64,000 nt of DNA from Cycas panzhihuaensis (GCA_023213395.1 CM041465.1:183961741-184025740); one strand, 5' to 3'. Shown: positions 10,650-22,895, counted from the first letter of the stretch. Translations and numbers: made by a program. The notes: generated by a model from the letters alone, not told the origin.

Positions 10650-13600
10650 AATTTCACATCTTAGGGCTAACCACTTATTAGATCTACATGAAAGGAAACT
10701 AAGATGATATGTCTTAAGGGTGGACCTTTTAATCAATCTCTTTGAAAATGTCTCTTTATTTGTGTGTTAGATGAAACATATGAAAATTAAACTACTTCAT
10801 ATATACATAATAAACTTAAACAAAATCTAATAACTATTAGCACTCAAACTAATCAAACAAGCCAAGCAAGAGTCCTCGTAACTTCACATAGGTCACAAAT
10901 AAACTTTCCAATAGGTAGAAAGATAATTAGAGGTCCTTACCCCAAAGTAAACATCCTAGGTTTCCTCTATTTCTACCTAAAAATCCTTCCTATAGATAAA
11001 ATCCTAACTTAGATCTCTATTTGCACCTAAAAAGGAGTAATCTATGTTATATTACCTAAAGATCAGGAGGACTAATGAGTGTGGGGACCCTAGAGATATC
11101 AAACCCTAGATTAATGACCTTATCAAGGGTTAGCCACTAGGGACTCCCTCACCTGATAATGGTTCATCTGTAAGGATGAATAGCCTAGGGATGCCCATGC
11201 ATAATTCTGATAAGTTTCCATACTTAAGGTGAAGGTAACATGAGAAAGTTGCTCTTAACCTAAAGGATAATGACAAGTCACCGTCTTTAGCATTTGAAAC
11301 ATTACTAGAAAGAAATAATCTTAAGGAAAGAATAGTTTGTATATTGAGGATGTCAAATCTTAATCAATTAAAAGATTCTTAATGATAAAAGTATTTGTCC
11401 CTAGGAGAGGATAAGCTTGTACACTAGTGATGCTAAGTCTTGAGTGATCATGCAAGTCCTCAATAAAGGGATAGATCCTACCCTAAGGGAGACTCAATAA
11501 GAGTAATCCATACCTATGTGTAAGTCTAGCATATAACTTAAGATTTCATACACATAACAATCATGTATACAATATACAATAGTTATAAAATGAGATAGTT
11601 AATCACACAAGAAAAGATAGACTCTAATTCCTTTTGTTACACTTACATTAATCTAAATTATAATTCTTTTACATTTTTTTTAATCTTTTTATGATCTATT
11701 TGCTAGAAAGTAAAAGAATATAACAATCAATGAAACATGCAATTGCTATTTTTTATCCGAAATCATGCCTTCACTTCCTATGCTTTCACTCTTTTCAACA
11801 AGCAAGGAAGAGAAATCAATCAATGATTTAATAAGCAATGTAAGTGAAAATTCAATCGCTTTCTTTTTCCCCTTTCTGTTTGTGTGATCTTAAAGATAAT
11901 AAGGAAAGTTCCAAATAATGAGGATAAGCTAAATGCCTTACAATAGAGTTATGAAGCAATAGTTTCATCTTTTTTTTATTACAATCATTTCAAAATGAAG
12001 CTAATCGATTAAACAAGTAAAAGTATTAGATATTTTAGTCATGATATTTAAAAGAAAATTCTGAATATAACTTAGGGAAATGCATCAAAATTTTACTATA
12101 ATTTTTGTTATATACGAGGAATTTTGATAGCAAATGAATGCTTTGAGTTGCCCAAAACTCTTTGGAAGACAGTAAGAACACTTAACTAACCAAAGACACC
12201 TTTCTCATCATTCATCTTTCTATAAGGAGTTCGCTTGATTTATTTAACCCTTTGATGGGACCAACTTCTTTGTAAATTATGAATATGAATAAGAAAAAAG
12301 CGAAAAAAGAGACTTGATTAGATGATAGTTGATATGTAGATTAAAACAGGTTCAATCCCATAAATTAACTCCTTTATGGTGCTTTCAAAGATGAGAGATA
12401 AGGTGGAGATTAAAACCAGGTTGATCCCCAAGTCATGCCACTTAATGAACTAAAGAACAAACAAACCATGATAGAAATTATAATGAAAACTTCTTTTTTT
12501 CAAATATTTTTTAGTTGAACCAAAGTAAACTACTCTAACTAGTAAAATAAATAATGAACTATAAAAAGGATACTTTAAACCTACTGAAAAAATATATAAT
12601 GTGCCTCAAATAAATGCTAAGTTCCTATCCAGCATATTATTAAAAGCTCCAAGCACCATGAGACTGAGAAACTTGATAATAGTAAAAGTTGTAGAAGAGA
12701 AGGTTATGCCCAAAGAACTAGTGAAAACTAAGAGAAGAGGACCCATTAGGTGGATGAAGCAGTAAATCTAAGAACTAAGAAATAATTGAGCCAAAGATGG
12801 AGTCTCAATCTTTCTAGCAAACTTAATAAACTTCTAAGAAGACGACTTCTAATCCACTTCAATCATAAATAAATTATTAGTAAGGGGGACTAACAAAAGT
12901 TTGCAAGTACTTCATTACACTAAAAACTCTCCTCCTTCCCTCTAAAAATGCATAGAAATTTATAGAAAAAAAGAGGGAAAAGGATGAATGACAAAACCAT
13001 GAATTTTGCCCATGGTTTGACTAACTTTTCTTAATCAAATCCTACATGAAGGAAGATAAGATTATCATGGATCATTTAGGGTAGATGGGGTGGTACTAGG
13101 TTATGAATTTGGGCAGAAATTAGATTAAAATAGGTAAGAAATTAGTATTCTATTTCTTAATTCATAGACATGATAATGAAAAATACGATAATAAACTAAA
13201 AATGAGATATTAAAAATAAAATATGAAATGTGATAGGTTGTTATGTTTTATTTATATTATTGCATTTTTGGTGTTGACAAAAATATAATAATGCAAAAGG
13301 ACAAAAAAGGATAGAAAATAAAAATAGAAACTAACAAAACAGATTTGTTATGTCCTTTTCAAATAGTAATGCTTCAACATAGATTGAATCATGAAGAGAA
13401 AATGTCAAGAAGTGGTAGAAATAAGACTAAAATCAATTGTAATGCTTGATAGTATTAAAAAAGAAAGGATAAAAAGGGGAAGACTTAGAGCTATTTCATA
13501 AAACATTTTAGTTAAGAATAGAAAATTGCATCATAGGATTAATCATCAACATGTAAAGATCATCATGGTCATATACATTCAATCATCTAATTAGTAATCC

Positions 13601-13808
13601 TTCATATCTCATAACCTAAAACAAAGTGATAAATGCTAGATCATGTTCTAATTAAAGCTTTTGTAATCAAAGAATAACCAAAGTAATTTTGACAACTAAA
13701 ATATTAACTAAGTGACATCCATTGAGTAAACAGAAAGTATAACTAATAAACAACTTGAGCAAATAAATCAGGACATAAACCTGACTAAGTAAAAAAGGGC
13801 TAGTTACA
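10650..13808 (-). repeat. 5' LTR of the Tat-like gypsy element
   Basis: The part from about 12,258 to 13,808 is supported by similarity to bases 1-1,143. The outer end is near TAGTTACA (13,801-13,808). The inner end is placed at the candidate PBS near 10,646, which would make the LTR about 3.2 kb. That part has no partner inside the window because the left copy is cut by the window edge. Long LTRs are usual in this lineage. No coding region is recognisable in it. Confidence 0.55.
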
Positions 13809-13989
13809 ATGAAATAATTTTTTTTTTTAAATATTTTGTGTGATATTTTAGCTACTTGTAGTGGATAGATGCAAGAAAATCACTTATTATAGCTACTTAC
13901 ATGTAGATTGATGACTTTCACAACATTTTTGTTTTATTTTTATGCTTGTTTAGTTGCTTTTTAATTATTTTTTATTTGTAATTTACTTA

Positions 13990-15020
13990 AAATAGATAGT
14001 GAAGGAAGCATAATGGGTACAATCATAGAAAAACTCATAGGTCTTAAAAATCATATTATATGGAAATATCTTATGTTTTGTTTCTTTTATCAGAATGATC
14101 TTTGGAAGTATGTAGATATTATAGTCAAGGATAAAAATGTAAAGATTACTACATATAAAATTAAATTAACCACTAATGCTACTTTTATATTAAACATTAA
14201 TAGAAGATACATATACTATTTTTCTTAATATGTTAATCTATTGTAGTATTATTTTCAACATCAAAAGAGCTACTACATCGAAGTAGATATAAGACACGAT
14301 CATGAACCTATTTAAATATAACGATGATATGAGAGCTCTAGACCTATGAAGTTAACTATATACTATGACTAGATATATGATAGAACACATGTTTAATGTG
14401 AGGTCAATTCAAGATCAACTATTGATGAATATGAAGATCATTCATAATTAAAAAATTATTGCTTTTGTACTAAGAAGTATACCACTCCACTATAAGAACT
14501 TCACAACTATATTAACCTTAGTCAATAAATTATCTATTATGATAATTGGTTCCTTAGAATCCCTACCTATGAAGCATGAACAAAAGCTAAAACACATGCA
14601 TGATGAATTATTTAGAGCATAAGCATTAATATCAAAAGGGAAAAGGTAGTATATTCTAAAGAAGAATGTAACTTCTAAACCTATAGTTCAAAAGGATAGA
14701 CCTAGAATTTCAAAGGGACAATATAGGACTAAATGTTATCATTATAGGAAGTTAGGTTATATGAAAAAGGATTATTAGGAATGACAGTAATAGTAACACT
14801 TTTAATAACCTCATAATCAACTCTAATAACAAAAGTAACAATAATGACCACTTAGACAATGTAGTTTTATTATGGATTTAACAAAGAAGAGAGTTGATAT
14901 AATTACAAATAGTTATTTATTGTTACATATAAAATAAGTTCTAATGCATAAGTTAAATGGTTCATTGATTTTTATGCATCACAATACATAACTAGAAGGT
15001 TGGTTTAGTTCATTGAAATG
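13990..15020 (+). pseudogene. Copia gag and protease (pseudogene)
   Basis: A 71-codon open segment (14013-14228) resembles the copia gag N-terminal region. Further along come an ALVLRSxPxxYKNF-like segment near 14,470 and a zinc knuckle near 14,735 reading CYHYxKLGYMKKDY, in which the CCHC pattern has lost residues by C-to-T changes. The protease core near 14,965 reads WFIDFYASQYIT where the family has WxxDSGASxHMT, so the active-site DSG is changed. Multiple stops interrupt it. Confidence 0.7.
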
Positions 15021-15389
15021 CGGTAGGTGAATCAAAAAGTAACCATTAAGGATAATAGTAAGTTGGAAGCCATTAGAGTTAGAAAGGTATCATTTACCTT
15101 TCTGAATGGTGATTGACTATATTTAAAAAATATTTTATAAGTACCAAATTTAAAGGCAAATATTATTTCATTTGATGAAATTAAACAATAAGATATAACT
15201 ATGATATTTGCTCAAGGATAATACATGATTTGAGACAAACAAAACAATGTTGTAATAATAGGACTTAGAGATAATAATATGTACAAACTATAAAGACACT
15301 CTTATGTACGAAGAACACTACTTGTTATATCACGGAGTAAATATTATGGTATAAAAGTATGGATTATTTAAACTACTTTAGTCTCTAAT

Positions 15390-16110
15390 TAATGCATAAG
15401 TTAAAAAGAGTGCATGGTCTTCTTATGATAAACAATAAAGGTTATTTATAAAAACCTTAAGCTTTTAGAAAACAACATGGAGAACCATTTCTGGAGAGGA
15501 AAATATAGAGAGCCAAAGAGACGTTAGGGTTGGTTCACTTAGATATCTATGGACTAATTATTATTATCTCGTTATGTGGTGTGAGATGCTTTATCACTTT
15601 TATTGATGACTTTTTAAGGAAAGTTTGAGTTTTCCAACTAAGAGAAAAATCATAAACCTACACTTACTTCAAATAGTTTAAGGAGTTGATAAGAAATGAA
15701 AGTAAATTATGCTTATATGCCTTAGAAGAATGAATTTACTAAGTGCATGAATAGAACTTTGGTAAAGAAACCTGAAGCAATGATAAAAAATAAGGATGTT
15801 ATAGATTTTTAATAGGTAAAAGTTGTAATCACAGGTACATGTCTAACAAACAGAAGTATTATAAGGGTTGTTAAGAATATAAGATCTGTGGATGCTTGGT
15901 TAGGAAGAAAACCAACTATAAGTCATCTAAGAGTCTTTGGATGCAATACATATATATATATTCCTAAGGAGAAATGATAAAAGTTAGAAGATAAAAGCAC
16001 AAAGTGCATCCTTGATAAACACTCTAAGAAAAGTAAAGTATACAAAGTATACAAGTTATTGACTCAAAAAGTTTATATAACTTATGATTTAATTTTTTAA
16101 GAAGATGAGA
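15390..16110 (+). pseudogene. Copia integrase (pseudogene)
   Basis: In shifting plus-strand frames the core is recognisable: a VHLDIYG-type segment near 15,535, a CFITFIDDF segment near 15,590, a KVWVFQLREK-like segment, MNRTLVKK near 15,745, and the C-terminal VFGCNTYIYIPKE-like segment near 15,930. Frameshifts and stops are frequent. The minus-strand ORF at 16230-16574 overlaps the downstream spacer in antisense and is a shadow. Confidence 0.65.
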
Positions 16111-16499
16111 CTCAGAATATTAGTTTATTTAATATTGAGGATCAAGTAGAGGAGTCACCTAAATGTAGTTCTTCACATGATATTATTTAACTTAAATATG
16201 AACTATTTAATATTGATGAATAATTAAAATTATAATCCTTTCAATTTCTCTAAAACTTGAATTTGAGCAAAAGTAAAAGACATAGCAAAAGTTAAATCTA
16301 GAGTGAAGCAAGAGAAATTATTTATTACTTCATCTTCATCTTCAAAGAAGAAGTTTCTAAAATGGTATTTGAAAACTATGGATGATGTGAAGAAGTTGTT
16401 ACCTAGTATTGAGGGAACAAAGAAGTTAAAAATATGACCTTTTAAAGAGGTGAATATAACTCTTAAAGTATATATATTAGATACAAATGAACCATCGCA

Positions 16500-17460
16500 G
16501 TTGAAGAAGTTGTGAAAGAGAAGAAGTGGAATGACATTATAGAGACTGAGATCTAAGCTATTAGAAAGAACCACACATGGGATTTAGTTGAATTACCTAT
16601 TAACAAATATATAATTGGATGCAAATGGATATACAAGGAAAAGTTTAAATTAGATAGACCTATAGATAGATATAAAGATTGACTCATAACAAAAGGCTTC
16701 AAATAGCAAGAAGGCATTGACTACCAAAAAACATTTGCTCTTATTGTAAAGATGAATACCATTTATCTCTTTTTAGTGATAATTATATAATTTAATTAGT
16801 AATTACACCAAATAGATATGAAGAACACATTTTTTAATGGGTATTTAAATGAAGAAGTCTACATAGAGTAGCCACCTAAGTTTGTTACAAAGATTATGAG
16901 CACTTGGTATGCTAATTGAGGAAGGCCTTATATGGCCTAAAATAGAATTTTAGAGCCTAGTTTGAAAAGATTGAATAGCACTTTCTAAAGAATAGATTTG
17001 AGAGAACTCCAACTCACTAAAATCTATACATTAAAGTAGAAAATTCTAAAATCATACTTATGGTGTTGTATATTGATGATTTATTAGTCATAGGTAATAC
17101 TATCAATACGATATCAAACTTGAAGGCAAGTTTTAATCATTTCTTTGAGATGATAGATCTAGGAATTTTATACCACTTCCTTAGTGTGGAAGTATAGCAA
17201 AGGTTTAAATATATCTTCATCTTGTAGGTGAAGTATACTTGGAAAATTCTAAAGAAATTCAGAATGGATAATTATAAACTTACACCTATCCTTATGCAGA
17301 CATGTTCTAGATTAATAATGAAAGATAGTAGAGTGGATATCGATTCAAAATTATACAAGCAAATGGTGGGAAGTCCAATATACTTGATTAATAGTAGGCG
17401 TGATATATCTTTTTTAATTAAAATGGTATCTAAATTTATGGTATTACTAAAACAGAGTAA
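16500..17460 (+). pseudogene. Copia reverse transcriptase (pseudogene)
   Basis: The frame reads KKWNDIIETEI then NHTWDLVELP, IIGCKWIYKEKFK, GIDYQKTFA and the catalytic box YIDD at 17069-17080 (VLYIDDLLVIGN), which keeps both aspartates. A 78-codon open segment (17228-17464) covers the thumb region (MDNYKLTPILM, then MVGSPIYLINSRRDISF). Stops occur between these pieces. Confidence 0.8.
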
Positions 17461-17479
17461 CTAGAAAGTTGCAAAGAAG

Positions 17480-17945
17480 ATCCTCAAATACTTAAAAGAG
17501 ATAATTTATTATTGATTTAAATTCTAATATAATGATAATTTTAAGTTGATAAGATTCACAGATTCTGATTGAACTAGATGTATAGATAGCAAAAGGTAAA
17601 TTTATTTATCATTACATGGAGTAGTAAAAAGTAATCATATGATGTTTTATCCTCAATTGAAGTAGATTATAGAGTTATAGTTACAACAACTACTGAAGCC
17701 ATTTGGTTATAATAGATTCTTAAGTATATGGGACTATTGTAATTAGAATCAACTTTCTTGTACTTTGATAATTAGAGTACCTTGAAGATTGAGAAAAATC
17801 ATGTATTCTATGTTGCACCAAACATGTTGACATGCATCATCACTTTATTTTAAAATTATTTAAAAATATATATAATTAAGATGGTGTATAGGTTAATAAA
17901 TAAATAAATGGCTGACATCTTCACTAAACCACTAGCACATGATAT
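17480..17945 (+). pseudogene. Copia RNase H (pseudogene)
   Basis: The plus strand has FTDSD followed by TGA where the family has Trp (17,560-17,575), then a decayed AEAIW-like segment near 17,690, an NHVFYVAPNML-like segment, and the terminal MADIFTKPLAHD near 17,908-17,945. The last is a hallmark of the copia pol C-terminus. Confidence 0.75.
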
Positions 17946-17994
17946 ATTTGAAACTTTCAAGGATGGTTTAGGTGTCAAGAAAAATAAAATAAAC

Positions 17995-18007
17995 ATTAAG
18001 GGGGAGT
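17995..18007 (+). promoter_or_regulatory. Polypurine tract of the plus-strand copia element
   Basis: ATTAAGGGGGAG stands directly before TGCTGGTATT, the first bases of the 3' LTR, about 50 bp after the end of pol. This is the standard copia arrangement for plus-strand DNA priming. Confidence 0.85.
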
Positions 18008-18368
18008 GCTGGTATTAATATTTATTTATGGCTTATAACTTTAGGTTATGAGCCTTCCCTTAAGTTTTATATTACATTAGGTGTTAAATTTATTTTAATG
18101 TTTATGTTAATGATGAGTAATTAGAGGTTACAACTCTTGCATCACATATATTATTTAGTTAGAATTTAGATTCTATTTTAGTTTTGTATTTATGCATGTA
18201 TTATGAATTATAAATCTTAATAAGAGATAACTTTAGTTTGAGATTTTATTAATTATGTGAAATTCGTTTTCATATTAATTATATAATTAATCTTATTTTA
18301 GTTAGACCTCCATTCCTATTGCTTTAATATTATAAGAGCTACCTCTTATCAGCTTTGTGCTCAGTGCA
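18008..18368 (+). repeat. 3' LTR of the plus-strand copia element
   Basis: The start TGCTGGTATTAATATTTA follows the PPT. The end is uncertain; TCAGTGCA at 18,361-18,368 is one candidate. The beginning and the ACATTAGGT region resemble the LTR at 27,060, so the two appear to belong to one LTR family. Confidence 0.6.
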
Positions 18369-18974
18369 TTGCCAAGTGGAGCCTCCTCAATAAACTAATC
18401 TATTATACCTTCCTTACCAATTTTGACCTTATGGGCCACAAATTAGTCCCCTTAGGAACCCATCCCTTAATGGTATATTGCCTTGAGATAAGGTATACAA
18501 GGAGATACTACTCTTATAGAGTCACAACTCTTCTAAGATGTCCCCAATCACATTGATACATCCTTATGGGATGCTCCTTATTAATCATCACACTCTTCAC
18601 TAATAAATTATACCCTTTCACAGTATAACAACACCTTGAGACACCCTCATTGTTTGCCTAGTAAGGATGTCTATATAATGCCTTCTCCCAACACCACATG
18701 TCTATTATTTGAATGGCCATCACATGCCTTTAGATAATGCTTGGTCCTAGATGATGCTAAATGAAACACACTTAGATAGGTATGTGGGCTCTAGTTAGGC
18801 ATGCCCCTCTACTTCAAGCATAAATCTCTCATCCTATGTTAATGTGCTCTTCTTGTTGTACCTATGAAGAAGAAGTGATAACCATTCCTCTCATAGGAAT
18901 TGATGTTTTCTTTCTATTGATAAATAGGATGTTGTCTATATTAAGTGAATTTGACTAGACTCATTTTGATACCA
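18369..18974 (-). other. Leader and PBS of a truncated minus-strand LTR element
   Basis: On the minus strand TGGTATCAAAATGAG begins at 18,974, two bases after the LTR at 18,977. It matches the first eight bases of the initiator Met-tRNA site (TGGTATCA). The 600 bp to the left would be the leader; no gag or pol is recognisable there and the stretch is otherwise unexplained. Confidence 0.55.
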
Positions 18975-18976
18975 CT

Positions 18977-19273
18977 TGTTAAGCACTAGATTATAAATAG
19001 ATAGTATACATATAAAATTGAGGAGAAAACTTGAATAATATTGAATAAATAAAATATGATGACAAGAGTACATAGTCAATTGATATTTATTTTGGTCTAA
19101 AAGGCCATTTTCTAAAAGGATTGCCCTTACTTGACTAATAAATAAAATATAAATCCTAGTTAATTAATAGTTCAAGTCTATAATAATACACATATCCATG
19201 TATATATATAGTTAATATGGCATGTGTGTGTATGTATTATCATTTATCATTAGTATGCATATATATACATGGC
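18977..19273 (-). repeat. 5' LTR (possibly incomplete) of a truncated minus-strand element
   Basis: It starts TGTTAAGCACTAG two bases after a PBS and runs to the next element, which begins at about 19,274. No second copy is seen in the window. If the neighbouring element inserted into this LTR, the rest should lie right of 22,895, but I could not confirm that. The stretch includes a short TG-rich tract near 19,220. Confidence 0.5.
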
Positions 19274-19325
19274 AGTATTGTCCTAGAGAGTACTCCATGA
19301 GGGAGAAATGCTAATGATAAAAGGA

Positions 19326-19361
<36 letters not shown>

Positions 19362-19421
19362 CATATTAACTTTATATATGCTTAGATAGTATGGTTGAAA
19401 CAAGGAAGGCAAGACATAACA
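19274..19421 (-). repeat. Left LTR (3' LTR) of the short gypsy-like element
   Basis: It shares GAGGGAGAAATGCTAAT (near 19,308) with the right copy, and its end AAGACATAACA corresponds to the right copy's end. It carries a (CA)n run at about 19,328-19,358 that is not expanded in the partner. On the minus strand the PPT AAGAAGGGAGAGTA immediately precedes the LTR start TGTTATGTC. Confidence 0.7.
19328..19358. repeat. (CA)n microsatellite
   Basis: About 15 perfect CA dinucleotides inside the left LTR of the short gypsy-like element. The partner LTR has only a few CA units at the same place, so the expansion came after insertion. Confidence 0.95.
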
Positions 19422-19436
19422 TACTCTCCCTTCTTA
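19422..19436 (-). promoter_or_regulatory. Polypurine tract of the short gypsy-like element
   Basis: On the minus strand AAGAAGGGAGAGTA stands next to the LTR and is preceded by GAGGACAAAGATTTTAAG. This resembles the end of many plant gypsy elements, where the last codons of pol overlap a GAGGACAAxG string before the PPT. Confidence 0.7.
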
Positions 19437-19859
19437 AAATCTTTGTCCTCAAACTTTCTTATTTATAGGCTACATGCATCATCTCTTGTTAAGAGTTTTG
19501 TTCTAAAGGTTTCATTATTTATGGGCCATATATACCTTCCATTCTTAGTATCCTTATTCGTATAACTTACCTTAATTTTTAATATTTCTTTATGTGATTA
19601 AGAGAAGTGATTTTAGAGTAGTGTATCTATAGGGAACCTCTTTAATGTCCATTGTTTCATCCTAGGCTATGACTTACTTTTGTCACAGTGCTTGTTCTAA
19701 GAAAATTAACTATTTGATGTGTGTTACTTGAGTGACCCTTGGTAGGTTTGACATTGATTTAAAGGGGCCTAAAATATTATGATGAGTTGCCTACTTTTCT
19801 ATGAGTCCAGGGGTGCATATTTATTTGTTTCTTAAGGCATATAAAGGCATGTGATATAC

Positions 19860-20110
19860 CTAAAATATCCCTTTGTTGGTGACTTGTCCTAGAGTAAGGA
19901 CAATCTAATATCTTAAGAAGCATGTTGGGCTTCATTCTATTTGAATTTGATAATTTTCTCTACATTGTTGGTGTTGTAAGTGACTAGATTTATCAACCAT
20001 TATGCTCTTAAAATTAGGTCTATGCCTTGTAGTAGGTGAATTAAGAGGAAATAAAATTCTATCTCATAGTTTCCCATTTTTAGTTTGATGTTTTTGACTT
20101 CTCCTTAATA
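19860..20110 (-). pseudogene. Gypsy aspartic protease C-terminal segment (pseudogene)
   Basis: On the minus strand a frame reads KLKMGNYEIEFYFLLIHLLQ then GIDLILRA, a stop, and WLINL at about 20,060-19,980. This matches the second half of gypsy proteases, where a GxDLILGxxWL motif (flap-distal strand) closes the domain. The segment after it resembles the short protease-to-RT linker. No RT follows; the sequence reaches the PPT within 500 bp. Confidence 0.65.
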
Positions 20111-22716
20111 CTATATTTCTTAAGATAAGGGCTGTAACTTTTATTTTTTATTGGGTCTATAATTTTAGCCTATGCACTATTTATGAACTAATAAGATTGT
20201 GTATACTTTTTAAATATATGAATCCCAATTAAAAAGGCTGAGGGTACTCTAATTAGATCTTTACTTTAGAATTCAAGAATGCTATAATAACATTGAGCTA
20301 AAAATGAAAGATCATACTATGGTGTGAAAAGCAAGATTTAGCTAAGAAAGGAAAGAGAACACTATAGTGGAAAATCCTATTATATGGCTAGAAAGTTTTT
20401 TCTATAAAATGTGATAAAAGAAAGGTCATTATAAAAATTGTGACTATTAGTTTTACTCTACATAACAAAGGGAAGGAGAAGTGCAACTACTTTATTATTT
20501 CTTATATGCCTTATGACTCTTAAGGTATTTAGGTTTTATAATTTATTTACTAACACTAAGGGTTATTTTGAGTGCATTATATCAACTCCTTTTATCACTA
20601 CTTCTTTAGTTGTGGTTGCTTCATTTGAATCTAAGTGGTGTTCCCTTGTTTTAATTGAGTGCCCTAAGTCTTGTGAATTAGGTATTTTTTGTGGTAATAT
20701 ATATTTATTATTTGAAACTTATCTTACTTGTTAGTCTATAATGTTAGCATTCACTTTATTGATTTCTAATGATTCTAAGTGCTTGATTGTTGTATGTTCC
20801 TACAATGGGATCGTGCTTGAATTGGTCTTGTTTGCTACACTATCTTGGTTAGTTGTTGTTCTATCACTACTTATTTATTGATCTTTTTCACTATATGGGT
20901 TGTGGTTTATTATTGGTTATTAAATTAGATAATGGGAATCATAATGATTATTGTGACTACTCTCACATGCTTCTATATCTTATGGAGGTGTGGGGATAAG
21001 CACAACTTGCTTACAGCATTAGAGTGGTTAAGCTAATTAAAGATCTATAAATAAGGAGTAAGTCACACCTTCTTAAATAATGACATTATACCAATGGGAT
21101 GCCTAATAACATATACTTCCTTATGATTTATCCTAAGCAAAACACATCCTATTAAATTTATAGAAGAAATTACATTTTGCAATTGTATTATCTAACATTT
21201 TGACCCATTGTTCTAAGTTTAAATAACTATTAAAGGTATACGACAAGATCTCCTCCTCATTAATATTTTTATGTGATAGTGTATCTTGATATACATACTT
21301 AATAAGTTTCTTACATGACTCTATGTATAAGGAAGGGTTGGGTGCAAGGGATAGATAAGTATTAACACAATGTAGTTGATGGAATAAGTGTTTGTTAAAA
21401 TCTTAACAATTGGTAAAGGCTAACTAGTGACATGGGTAGATGTAAATAATTAAGTTTTCTAGTGTGTTATGTAAGTGATTAAATATTTCACTAGAGGTCT
21501 CTAATAGGTTAAGAAGAGGTGAATCAATGGTGATTCTCAACTTGGTAAATAGGAAGGACATAAAGGCTTGGTTTCTTAACTTAGAATGAAAGCCCCTGTT
21601 AATTAAAAGTGATCTAACTTTACAATGAAATGACATTATTAAGGTAAGAACTCAAAAAAAAAAACCTAAGATCTAGATTTTAGATATGAATTAAAATTAA
21701 AATATTCAAAAAAAAATTCTTAAACAACAATCAAGATGGAAGGCTAAGCAAAGAAAATCACTTTCTTTCTTTTTCCTTAAATGCTATATGACATTTTAAT
21801 ATTTTATATAGCAGTATTCTTAAGAAAGAGTAAATTTTTTCTAAAATTTAATTTTTCAAAGAAAATTAGGGTAATAAAAGAAGTGAAAGGATTAGGAGAT
21901 AAATAAAAATTAGAATATACCTAAAATATTATTTTTTTTAAAATAAATCTTAATGTCTTAAAAGTGTAAAAAAGGAAGGGATTTTTAACTAATGTTAAGC
22001 TTATTTTTAACTAGGTGGAGGGTTTTCTGGACCTGATATCTTGAGGACTATGCTTATCTTGAAAATGTTATTTAATGTTTTAAATACCCTTACAACATCT
22101 TTTGAGTGTGTTGTGCATGTGACCTATGATGTTTCCTAGCACTAAATTTGATATATATTGATATAGGATTAACCTCCCAGTTGAAAATTATAATGCTTAC
22201 ACTCAAAAATTATGTTAAAAAATAATAAGGGTGATTAAAACAATGTTTGATGTATAATTAACTATGGATGACCTACTCCAACCATACTAAGACATAATGG
22301 GGTAATACTGAGATTACCTATAACTCTAAAGAGTTAGGATACAACATTACTTTACCAAAAATACTTAATCATTGCTATAAGAGAAAACCATTATGTTAGA
22401 CTTCCTCCCTTATATAGTGCTCTTCATTCTTGATCAAGCCCTATGATAAACAATAGGATTTAGATATTTAGTGCTATGATTTCCACTCTATTAACCCTAA
22501 TTTTTTATGGTAGCTTCCTTTGTGTTAGAACTTTCTTAATGACTAAAAAGGCTTCATTAATAGTAAGAGTGTGAACTTATAGAAGGTGCAATACAAGACT
22601 AAATATGAGTGGGATGGAGGAGAAGTACATAGGTTAGTTAGATTCATAAATAAACAAGGATTGCTTAGATGGATATAATACAATGGGAAGGATGGATTGT
22701 AGAAAAAAATGATATT
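20110..22716 (-). pseudogene. Probable gag region of the short gypsy-like element (pseudogene)
   Basis: This is the stretch between PBS and protease, where gag belongs. A 70-codon open piece lies at 21,636-21,424 (minus), and downstream of it a frame reads LSHKNINEEEILSYTFNSYL and NLEQWVKMLDNTI. These are compatible with gag but I do not recognise a family signature, and no zinc knuckle is clear. The call rests mainly on position. Confidence 0.4.
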
Positions 22717-22727
22717 CTCTAATACCA
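22717..22727 (-). promoter_or_regulatory. Primer-binding site of the short gypsy-like element
   Basis: On the minus strand TGGTATTAGAG follows the LTR end after two bases. It is the initiator Met-tRNA site TGGTATCAGAG with one C-to-T change. Confidence 0.75.
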
Positions 22728-22729
22728 CT

Positions 22730-22895
22730 TGTAGTGTCCTAGGCACTACTATGTAAATTAGGACCTAGTCCTATGAAACAATCCACGAGGGAGAAATGCT
22801 AATAATAAGAAGATAACATACACACTCTCTTATATCCTACTACTTTTATATATACATATATAATATAGTTGACTTAGGGGAGGTATGCCACAGTA
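22730..22895 (-). repeat. Right LTR (5' LTR) of the short gypsy-like element
   Basis: It starts TGTAGTGTCCTAGG next to the PBS and ends near GCCACAGTA. At about 166 bp it is short for a gypsy LTR. It retains about 20 bases near 22,750 that the left copy has lost. Confidence 0.65.

Larger units (their letters stand above)
1..13808 (-). mobile_element. Large decayed Ty3/gypsy element, Tat/Ogre-like, minus strand
   Basis: On the minus strand the order is gag (right), aspartic protease, reverse transcriptase, RNase H, an H2C2 linker and integrase (left), which is the Ty3/gypsy order. The protein motifs (protease DGGS, a linker resembling the SFDGxLLRCL form, no chromodomain) fit the plant Tat/Ogre group. 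The first 1.14 kb of the window and 12.26-13.81 kb are recognisably similar and are taken as the two LTRs. The element continues left of the window. All domains carry stops and frameshifts, so it is dead. The lineage call rests on motifs remembered from the family, not on a tree. Confidence 0.8.
13820..18368 (+). mobile_element. Decayed Ty1/copia element, plus strand, 5' LTR not found
   Basis: The plus strand shows gag, zinc knuckle, protease, integrase, RT and RNase H in copia order, then a PPT and a 3' LTR starting at 18,008. No matching 5' LTR or initiator-Met PBS is seen at the left, where the sequence meets the end of the gypsy LTR near 13,810. The 5' end is therefore either deleted or too decayed to see. 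Confidence 0.78.
19274..22895 (-). mobile_element. Short-LTR gag-protease gypsy-like element, minus strand
   Basis: The two ends share a short LTR (about 19,274-19,421 and 22,730-22,895). A PPT stands on the minus strand inside the left LTR and a PBS inside the right one. The interior is only 3.3 kb and keeps a gypsy protease segment. No RT or integrase is recognisable, so the element is either internally deleted or a non-autonomous form. No clean target duplication was found at the estimated ends. Confidence 0.65.

Noticed and set aside
16230-16574. 114-codon minus-strand ORF
   Set aside because: It is antisense to the copia pol spacer and start of RT on the plus strand; a shadow frame with Phe/Ser-rich composition.
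22543-22746. 67-codon minus-strand ORF
   Set aside because: It begins inside the LTR and runs through the PBS and leader of the short gypsy-like element; not coding.
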